Virus record (IMG/VR): IMGVR_UViG_3300031576_001287
Span: 1-34,731 of that record
Reading direction: 5' to 3' (one strand)
DNA from: a virus
Length of the DNA stretch: 34,731 bases
Shown here: positions 29,289 to 34,731 of the stretch, piece by piece
Numbering within the stretch: the stretch's first letter is position 1
Layout: the number at the start of each line of letters is the position of its first letter
The notes under the pieces: generated by a model
The model's input: only the letters and a program-made list of their open reading frames with translations
What the model was told of the DNA's origin: nothing
The model's database searches: none
Position numbers and translations under genes: made by a program

Positions 29289-30731
29289 ATGAAAAAGCTG
29301 CTCTTTTTGTTTTTGCCGGCGCTGGTTTTTGGGCAGACGCATATTCATAGGTCGATCCAAAATAATACGGCCGTGATTGGCAGTGGCGGGACTTTAACTA
29401 TTGTGGATACGACTGCCACATTTTCAATTGCCATGCCGGACTCGGCTGGGGGAAGAGGAGTGTTGGTGTATTATGATTCAACTGGACTTAATTTAGTCAT
29501 CAATGCGGTTTGTTTTATTAAATATCGGGTCTCATCAACAGTGTTTGGAGTGCAAAGATTTAATGGTGGGACGCCAGCAAGTGTAACTGGTTCAACAATT
29601 CATGGTTTGATTCATTGTTATACGAGTTGGGAGAATTTCCACAATGGAAGTGAGAATACTGGAATCCCTGTGCTTGTGAGAAACTTCGATTCTCACACCG
29701 ATGGGATAAATTTAGATTCTAAGGGTTGGTATCTTCATGTAGCGATGTATGCCGGAGCCCATGATTTGACTACCACACAGGGCGGCGATGATATTGATAC
29801 CAGCCCAACAGAAATGTTGCATATATACGCGCCTTGTGGTAAGCGCTTTGTGGGGACTTCACAACGATCAACAACTGGAAAATTAACATATCGTGGAGCG
29901 GTTTTCACTGTAAGTACTGGAACGGGATGGGCAAGTGCTGATGACGCCGGAAACCGCGTTTGTCAAGATGTAGTGTTTGAAGGAATGCAATTTGATTTTT
30001 CTGATGTTGATTCACAAATTGGCTTACTAATTAACGCGCAGCAATCGGGCTTAGTTCAGAATTTCTTAATAAGTGATTGTATTTTTAAAGGGAGTGATAG
30101 CACTGCTACAAACACGAGTAATCATGCGGCAATTGTTTGGTCGGGAGGGACAGCCTCAAACGGTGGAAAGGTAAAAGTCCAAAACAGTCTGTTTTACGGC
30201 TGGAAATCCAGGGTGACAACGACAAACGAAGGGGCAATTCTTTTTACTGCGGTTAATATTTCAGATTCTTTGCTGGTGGAGAATTGCACTATTTATAAAT
30301 GTCAAGACGGAATCAAGAGATCGAACGCGGGAAATATTCTAATCATCAGAAATACAATTGTCAACCGCTGCAATGATGGGTTCAATGGTGGAATTGGGGG
30401 TAGCTTCAATGTATCAGACATAGCGAGTGACTGCGGCGGTTGCACTAATATGATTACCGGAACGGTTGCTTTTACGTCGCAATCGACCGGAGATTTTAGC
30501 CTGCAATCTGGCGATACAGTCGCCAAGAATGCGGGAACAAATAATGCCGCTGGAAGTTTGGTAGCTCCAACAACCGATATTAAAAACTATACTCGATCTG
30601 GCACGCGAGATGTGGGTGCTATTGAGCAAGGTGCAGCGGCCAGCGGTTGCAGTGTGGAAACCGACGCAGTATCATCTTTTCCGAGCGTTATTCCGGTTAA
30701 GGGGCTTCAAAGGCTTCGCCGGATGTGGTAA
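29289..30731 (+). CDS. Beta-helix tail spike-like protein with Sec signal peptide
   Basis: Product of 480 aa starting MKKLLFLFLPALVFGQTHIH; GAGG lies upstream. Seen: an N-terminal signal peptide (about 1-16), then an Asn/Gly/Ser-rich beta region with right-handed parallel beta-helix (pectate-lyase-like) features (about 210-450: HAAIVWSGGTASNGGKVKVQ; GAILFTAVNISDSLLVENCT; DGIKRSNAGNILIIRNTIVN). Such folds are common in tail spikes that bind or cut surface sugars. The base composition is clearly lower in GC than the rest of the late operon. It is the last phage gene before the right end. Confidence 0.7.
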   Translation: MKKLLFLFLPALVFGQTHIHRSIQNNTAVIGSGGTLTIVDTTATFSIAMPDSAGGRGVLVYYDSTGLNLVINAVCFIKYRVSSTVFGVQRFNGGTPASVTGSTIHGLIHCYTSWENFHNGSENTGIPVLVRNFDSHTDGINLDSKGWYLHVAMYAGAHDLTTTQGGDDIDTSPTEMLHIYAPCGKRFVGTSQRSTTGKLTYRGAVFTVSTGTGWASADDAGNRVCQDVVFEGMQFDFSDVDSQIGLLINAQQSGLVQNFLISDCIFKGSDSTATNTSNHAAIVWSGGTASNGGKVKVQNSLFYGWKSRVTTTNEGAILFTAVNISDSLLVENCTIYKCQDGIKRSNAGNILIIRNTIVNRCNDGFNGGIGGSFNVSDIASDCGGCTNMITGTVAFTSQSTGDFSLQSGDTVAKNAGTNNAAGSLVAPTTDIKNYTRSGTRDVGAIEQGAAASGCSVETDAVSSFPSVIPVKGLQRLRRMW

Positions 30732-30771
30732 GTTCTTTTCGATTTTATTGAGTTTAGGTATTGATTTTTTG

Positions 30772-30818
30772 CCTTAAAAATCTCAAATTGATTGGCGAAA
30801 AATCTCATTTTGATTGCG
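30772..30818. repeat. Two 22-bp-spaced direct repeats, candidate transposase sites at phage right end
   Basis: CTTAAAAATCTCAAATTGATTG and GCGAAAAATCTCATTTTGATTG (common core AAAAATCTCA...TTGATTG) are 22 bp apart, i.e. about two helical turns. Family knowledge: MuA binds closely spaced 22-bp sites at the right end. They lie between the last phage gene and the broken host LamG gene. The exact terminus is not fixed; no obvious TG/CA end was found at the break, which is why only a range is given. Confidence 0.65.
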
Positions 30819-32007
30819 CGGCTATAAATGTATTGAATGAAAAGCTATTCGTACTGGGTAGGGAGTGGAATGAGCCATCTGTGAAGCCGATGTTTATGTG
30901 ATACTTGTTCGTGTTACCCGGCCCTACGAGGCTCCATGAAGCGAATGGAGCAGTGTAGGTGTCGCCAATATCCTTGCTAACAATAATCCCTCCTAATGCG
31001 TCATTGCGAAAACCAGGACTCTCAGCAAACACCCACGCCTCGATAGTAAACTGCTGCACCTCGATACCAGCAACGCTGGAGATTCTCACGATATCATCTA
31101 CGCCATCAAAACTAAAGGATTGCCCAACTCTGCCCGTCGCGAACGTGGCGCCGTTTATCAGCGCGCCATGATTGCTGCTTTGAATATCATTCGCATTGTC
31201 TTCAGCCGGCCACCAGCTTATTAAGCCTGAAGGCGAATCCACACAGCTCGGCGGTAGAGGTTGGCATTTGCCCGCGCTGTTGGCAGTGTAGAGGGATTGG
31301 ATTTCGGTGGCCGAAAGGGCGCGGTTGTAAATGTCGACTTCGTCGATGAGGCCGTTAAAAAACCTGTTGAAAGGCCCACCACCCCACGATGCTCCGATGT
31401 TCACATTTCGCGAATTGCCCGCTGGGGTTCCTGAATAAGGGAGAGAGCCTTCCAAAACACCATCAATATAAATCTTGAGATCACTCCCATCCAAAGTGCC
31501 TGTTACAAAATGCCAGTTGTTATCAAGCAGATTTGTGGTCGAGTAAAGCTCAGGAAAATCGACACCATCTCCATACGAGAAGGCGATTCTTCCAGAATTG
31601 GTTTCCCCTTGTAGTACCCAACCTGTGGCGTCCGTCCAACCATGAGACTTGTCCACGACGAGATAGTGACTATACGCTTGCGTAGGATTTGCTTTGATCC
31701 ACGTGCTCACGGTAATTTGGGTGGGTTGCAGTGCGGCATTGTGAGGAATACTAACATAATCATTGGTTCCATCCAGACTAAACGCCCGTCCAACCAAGCC
31801 CGTTGCGAAGGTTGCGCCGTGTTGAGGCGTTCCATGATTACTGCTTTGAATATCATTCGCGTTGTTCTCTCCCGGCCACCAGCTTACCAAGCCGGAAGGC
31901 GGTGTAACACATTGCGATGCGCTTTCCGAAAAAGTAAATCCCATCGTTAAAAGAAGTACGGCGACAAACATGTGTTTCTTTCCCGATATCGCAGATAAAT
32001 TTTTCAT
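30805..32007 (-). pseudogene. Host secreted LamG-domain protein, truncated by the prophage
   Basis: Reads 400 aa. Seen: a signal peptide (about 1-31), then two LamG/concanavalin-type repeats. Each begins with CVTPPSGLVSWWPGENNAND-like text, then the LamG fold; the first is complete (to about residue 245, ending ATEIQSLYTANSAGKC). The second stops after SFSFNTF, just where the first continues with WHFVTGTLDG. The last residues IAAQSK come from the phage end sequence. Interpretation: the prophage inserted here and removed the 3' part of the gene. Family knowledge: LamG proteins bind carbohydrate or cell-surface ligands. Confidence 0.85.
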
Positions 32008-32095
32008 GACTGCTGTCCTCCAAAGTTGTGGTGCATGATGTTAGATTGATTTGGATAAATGAATATCAAAATATAAGAAAAAGATGAGGTTTTGT

Positions 32096-32129
32096 CTAAC
32101 ACGGTGGGAACAGGCTATAACACAAAAGG
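32096..32129. repeat. Direct repeat copy 1 (CTAACACGG..GGAACA..CACAAAAG)
   Basis: Copy 1 shares CTAACACGG, GGAACA and CACAAAAG with copy 2 at 32258-32290 and the rest is similar. The two copies are 162 bp apart and flank the hairpin at 32184. Confidence 0.65.
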
Positions 32130-32183
32130 GGCTTTTTGCTTTCCAAGGGTGGGAATGCGCATAGTATGATTGAAAAAATGACG

Positions 32184-32212
32184 CAGACCGGTCACTCCGA
32201 GTGACCGGTCTG
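32184..32212. terminator. Perfect 13-bp hairpin
   Basis: CAGACCGGTCACT and AGTGACCGGTCTG pair perfectly around CCG and can extend by a few bases. No long T-run follows on either strand (TCATTT on plus, CGTCATTTTTT on minus). On the minus strand it lies downstream of the kinase gene and is followed by TTTTTT (32177-32172), so it is a plausible terminator for the kinase transcript. Confidence 0.6.
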
Positions 32213-32257
32213 TCATTTCAATTCAGAAATTTTGAGGTGAGAGCTTTTATAAAATCT

Positions 32258-32290
32258 CTAACACGGCAGGAACAAAAGATAGCACAAAAG
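32258..32290. repeat. Direct repeat copy 2
   Basis: Second copy of the element at 32096-32129; see there. Confidence 0.6.
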
Positions 32291-32306
32291 TGACAATTTC
32301 AGTTTG

Positions 32307-32353
32307 TAGTGTCGCCTTCAGGCGTTCAACTTGACGCCTAAAGGCGTAACTAC
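32307..32353. repeat. Imperfect inverted repeat at kinase stop
   Basis: TAGTGTCGCCTTCAGGCGT and the complement of ACGCCTAAAGGCGTAACTA pair over about 15 positions. Each arm also contains its own small palindrome (CGCCTTCAGGCG and CGCCTAAAGGCG). The right arm holds the stop codon of the kinase (32350-32352). It looks like a REP/BIME-type element. Confidence 0.6.
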
Positions 32354-34731
32354 GAACCTTGGCCATATTCATGCGGCAATTGCCCATATTGCTCCTTGAA
32401 GCAACGGGCAAAATAAGAAAGATGATTGAAGCCGACCTGATAAACAATTTCGGAGACGCTGCCGCTCTTCTGTCGCAGCAATTCGGCAGCACGTTTCAGG
32501 CGCATGGTGCGGATAAATTCACTCGTTCGCTGGCCGAGCAGACCGCGCAGCTTGCGGTTGAGATGCGCCCGGCTCATCGCCATTTCCTGCGCGAACGCCT
32601 CGGGGCTGAAGTTGGGATCAGTGAGATGCTTTTCCAAAACTTCCCTGGCTCGACTGAGAAACTTTTCATCGGCGGAGGTGATGGGAAGGCTGGGAAGTTG
32701 CATATCCAGCGCCGCCATTTCCCGGCGAAAACGCTCGCGCTGTTTATGCTGGCGCTCAATCCAATTTTTAACGCGCAATTGCAGCTCGCGGCCACTCACC
32801 GGCTTGGTGAGATAATCATCCGCGCCGAGTTCCAGGCCTTGCATTTTGCTCTCGCCGGAGCCGCGCGCCGTCAGCAGAATAATTGGAATGTGGCTGGTCA
32901 GTTCGCCGGTCTTCAACTTGCGGCACAATTCAAAACCATCCATTTGGGGCATCATCACATCGCTGATGATCAGGTCCGGAATTTCTTCCACCGCTTTTTG
33001 CAAGCCTTCCTCGCCGTTCCCAGCTTCAAGCAAACGATTCGTATGATTCAAATGCTCGCGGAGGTAGCTGCGCATATCAGGATTGTCTTCGATGAGCAGA
33101 ACCACGGGCCGGTCGTCGGACGGTTGGATTGGTGGATCAATGGATTGTTGGATTGCTGGAATATCAGCCTCCAGCTCACTTGTAACTTGCCACTTGCCAC
33201 CTGCAATATCACTGATTACTGGTAACTGCTCACTGGCAATCTCTTCCGGTTTGAGATGCGCTTTGCCGAGCGGCAGGCGAATCACGAACTCGCTGCCTTT
33301 GCCTTCCTGACTTGTGACTGAGATTTCGCCATGATGCAATTCGACCAACTCTTTGGTCAACGCCAATCCGATTCCCGTGCCCGACTCTCGGCGCGTGTTC
33401 TCGTCGCGATAACGGTAGAAGTAATCAAAAATATGCGGCAGAGCTTGTTGAGGAATGCCCACGCCAGTGTCGCGGACGGAAATCTCGACGTAATTGCCGA
33501 AGGCGATGGGTGAAGAGTGAGGGGAGAAAGGCGAAGGGGGAGCATCGCCATTCGCCTCACGCCTTTCACTCTTCACCTTTCGCTCTTCGCCCTTCGCTTT
33601 TCGCTCACTGCCAACTGCGACTTCCCCTCCTGACGAAGTGTACTTCAGCGCATTGGAAAGCAGGTTGATGATCACTTTTTCCATTTTGTCCGGCTCGATG
33701 AAGATGCTTTCCGAGGTGAGCTGATCGTCAGCACGCAACTCGAGTTTGATGTTCTTTTGTAAAGCATGTGATTCAAACGCGGCGATAAGGTCTTGCAGAA
33801 ATGGAACCACTAAAACGGGTCGCGCTTGCAAGCTCATTTTGCCGCTTTCCAATTGCGCGAGATCGAGCAGTTGTTCCACCAACCGTCCCAAACGGCGCGT
33901 ATTACGCAGCATCATGTCAATTCGTGGCCTTTTTTGCGCATCATGCGTCTCTTTCAAAATTTCTTCCAATGGGCCGCCAATAAGCGTCAGGGGCGTGCGA
34001 AACTCGTGGGAAATGCCGGCAAAGAAACGCGATTTCAAATGATCCAATTCTTCGAGACGTCCGGTGCGAACTTGCTGGACCTTCAATTCGTTGCGCAGAC
34101 GCAGACGTTTCATCTCGTATCGACGAATCCCCAGGAAAGCGCCAATCAAAGCTAACACATAAAGCCCATAGGCCCACCACGTTTCCCACCAGAACGGCGC
34201 GATGCGCAATTGTACCGTTGCGCCAGTTTCATTCCAAACGCCGTCGTTATTGCAAGCCTTCACGCGAAAAGTGTAACGGCCTTTGGGCAGATTGGTATAA
34301 AAGGCCGTACGGCGCGTGCCGGCCTCGACCCAATTTTGGTCATAACCCTCGAGCTTGTAGCTGAATTTAACCCGCTCCGGTATCGCAAAGCTCAGCGCTG
34401 TGAAGCGAAATTCCAATTCGCGTTCGTTCGCTTCGAAGCGAAGCAGAGAAGAATCCGGCGCGATGGCTTGCTGTTTGTTGACGATCACTTCTTCAAGATA
34501 CACGGGTGGAGGAACTTTATTAATTGGCATGTTATTCGGATCGACACATACCACGCCGGCGGTTGAAACAAACCACAGCCGGCCATCCCGACTTTTCCAC
34601 GCCACCGGCTGCCGGCGGCCATTGCATTCCGTTTCGCGCATGCCGTCGAGACCATTGTAAACTTGACTGATGATCCTGCCGGCTTTTCCCTCCGCGAAAT
34701 CGTTGAGCTGTTGCTTGCTCACGTGAAAAAT
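32350..34731 (-). CDS. Hybrid histidine kinase with REC and AraC-type output domain (partial)
   Basis: The frame is open to the window edge, so the N-terminus (probably a propeller sensor) is missing; the visible part is about 793 aa. Seen, numbering from VSKQQLNDF: last propeller piece (1-60), Y_Y_Y domain (about 100-175), one TM helix (about 182-200), HisKA with phospho-acceptor H239 (GISHEFRTPLTL), HATPase (NLLSNALKYT near 353, DTGVGIP near 418, GTGIGLALTK near 448), REC with D588 (LIISDVMMPQMDG) and a C-terminal AraC HTH (about 680-790). Family knowledge: such one-piece regulators sense polysaccharide breakdown products in FCB bacteria. Two repeat-derived stretches are inserted in frame (see findings). 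Confidence 0.92.
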   Translation of the reverse strand: MFHVSKQQLNDFAEGKAGRIISQVYNGLDGMRETECNGRRQPVAWKSRDGRLWFVSTAGVVCVDPNNMPINKVPPPVYLEEVIVNKQQAIAPDSSLLRFEANERELEFRFTALSFAIPERVKFSYKLEGYDQNWVEAGTRRTAFYTNLPKGRYTFRVKACNNDGVWNETGATVQLRIAPFWWETWWAYGLYVLALIGAFLGIRRYEMKRLRLRNELKVQQVRTGRLEELDHLKSRFFAGISHEFRTPLTLIGGPLEEILKETHDAQKRPRIDMMLRNTRRLGRLVEQLLDLAQLESGKMSLQARPVLVVPFLQDLIAAFESHALQKNIKLELRADDQLTSESIFIEPDKMEKVIINLLSNALKYTSSGGEVAVGSERKAKGEERKVKSERREANGDAPPSPFSPHSSPIAFGNYVEISVRDTGVGIPQQALPHIFDYFYRYRDENTRRESGTGIGLALTKELVELHHGEISVTSQEGKGSEFVIRLPLGKAHLKPEEIASEQLPVISDIAGGKWQVTSELEADIPAIQQSIDPPIQPSDDRPVVLLIEDNPDMRSYLREHLNHTNRLLEAGNGEEGLQKAVEEIPDLIISDVMMPQMDGFELCRKLKTGELTSHIPIILLTARGSGESKMQGLELGADDYLTKPVSGRELQLRVKNWIERQHKQRERFRREMAALDMQLPSLPITSADEKFLSRAREVLEKHLTDPNFSPEAFAQEMAMSRAHLNRKLRGLLGQRTSEFIRTMRLKRAAELLRQKSGSVSEIVYQVGFNHLSYFARCFKEQYGQLPHEYGQGS
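33120..33240. repeat. CAGT/CAATCC repeats inside the kinase, HATPase-REC linker
   Basis: On the minus strand the linker carries CAGTTACCAGTAATCAGTG, GGCAAGTGGCAAGTTACAAG and CAATCCAACAATCCATTGAT, three short-period patterns. They encode about 40 residues (about 497-537) between the ATP-binding and receiver domains with no break in frame. Confidence 0.7.
33505..33618. repeat. Inverted, GAAAGGCGAAG-type repeat inside the kinase ATP-binding domain
   Basis: GGTGAAGAGTGA (33509-33520) and its exact complement (33566-33577) flank a GC-rich core; further short units of the type GCGAAG and GTGAAAG follow. It encodes about 39 residues (371-409, including RKAKGEERKVKSERREANGD) that interrupt the HATPase fold between GGEVAVG and NYVEISVRDTG, which are normally adjacent strands. 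Confidence 0.75.

Larger units (their letters stand above)
1..30826. mobile_element. Mu-like transposable prophage (right part; left end outside window)
   Basis: Seen: transposase A, ATPase B, GemA, Gam, a repressor/early-promoter switch, and Mu-type head and tail genes form one continuous block with no host-type gene between them. Family knowledge: A+B+GemA+Gam together define Mu-like transposable phages. The left end is not in the window, since the gpF-like gene begins at the window edge. The right end is placed near 30.80-30.83 kb because paired 22-bp-spaced repeats occur there and the next gene is a host LamG gene broken in mid-domain. The exact terminal dinucleotide cannot be fixed. No sheath or baseplate wedge gene is visible, so a B3-like siphovirus tail is inferred. 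Whether the prophage is active is unknown; one structural gene carries an amber codon, the rest look intact. Confidence 0.93.
32008..32349. other. 342-bp host intergenic region rich in repeats and palindromes
   Basis: No gene seen. It contains the pair of 34-bp direct repeats (32096-32129 and 32258-32290), a long perfect hairpin (32184-32212) and an inverted pair around the kinase stop. It separates two minus-strand genes. Confidence 0.75.

Noticed and set aside
30795-30830. Exact phage terminus with TG/CA ends and 5-bp duplication
   Set aside because: No CA end coincides with the LamG break and the left end is outside the window, so the duplication cannot be tested here.
32359-33225. 288-aa plus-strand frame opposite the kinase
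   Set aside because: The minus strand encodes recognisable REC and AraC domains. The plus reading has none.
1-34731. CRISPR array or tRNA gene
   Set aside because: No regularly spaced direct repeats with unique spacers and no tRNA cloverleaf were recognised. The repeats present are short, clustered and irregular.

Overview
This window holds most of a Mu-like transposable prophage (from before position 1 to about 30.8 kb) and the host chromosome into which its right end is inserted (about 30.8 to 34.7 kb). The phage identity rests on a MuA-type DDE transposase, a MuB-type AAA+ ATPase, GemA/gp16, Gam, and Mu-type head genes (gp27-, gp28-, gp29-, gpG-, gpI-, gpF-, gp36- and gp37-like). The tail genes include a tube-like protein, a frameshifted chaperone pair and a tape measure. 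I see no sheath or contractile baseplate gene, so a long flexible (siphovirus, B3-like) tail is likely. The host carries a periplasmic-sensor hybrid histidine kinase with an AraC output domain and a secreted LamG protein. Signal peptides often end in AQ. These traits suggest the FCB superphylum (Bacteroidota, Calditrichota, KSB1-like), but this is inference and not a taxonomic assignment.

Layout. 10.6 kb to 1 (minus strand): early operon, starting at a strong promoter whose spacer is filled by a palindromic operator. It runs Cro/Ner-like HTH, unknown coiled-coil protein, BRO-N/HTH regulator, a dense block of small unknown genes (5.6-8.2 kb), transposase, B ATPase, GemA, Gam, a zinc-ribbon protein and, unexpectedly, the gpF-like minor head protein. 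10.6-11.4 kb (plus): XRE repressor and a small coiled-coil protein. 17.4 kb to 11.4 kb (minus): packaging and head operon (small terminase, portal, gpG, unknown, large terminase, zinc protein, gp36, gp37, membrane protein). 17.5-30.7 kb (plus): protease/scaffold, capsid, decoration, holin-like, tail tube, G/GT chaperones, tape measure, tail tip, fibres. Divergent morphogenesis operons meet at an AT-rich control region at 17.39-17.52 kb.

30.77-30.83 kb: two 22-bp-spaced direct repeats, probably transposase binding sites, at the phage right end. The adjoining host LamG gene stops in the middle of its second LamG domain, as expected if the phage inserted there. 32.0-32.35 kb is a repeat- and palindrome-rich intergenic region. 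A hybrid kinase runs off the right edge.

The most notable signals are: (a) several short interspersed repeat families shared by phage and host, lying in spacers, supplying ribosome binding sites, and inserted in frame into proteins, including the kinase ATP-binding domain; (b) Sec signal peptides on four products of the phage structural operon; (c) an in-frame amber codon splitting one of these; (d) a U UUU UUG -1 frameshift site for the tail chaperones; (e) a promoter/operator of near-ideal geometry.
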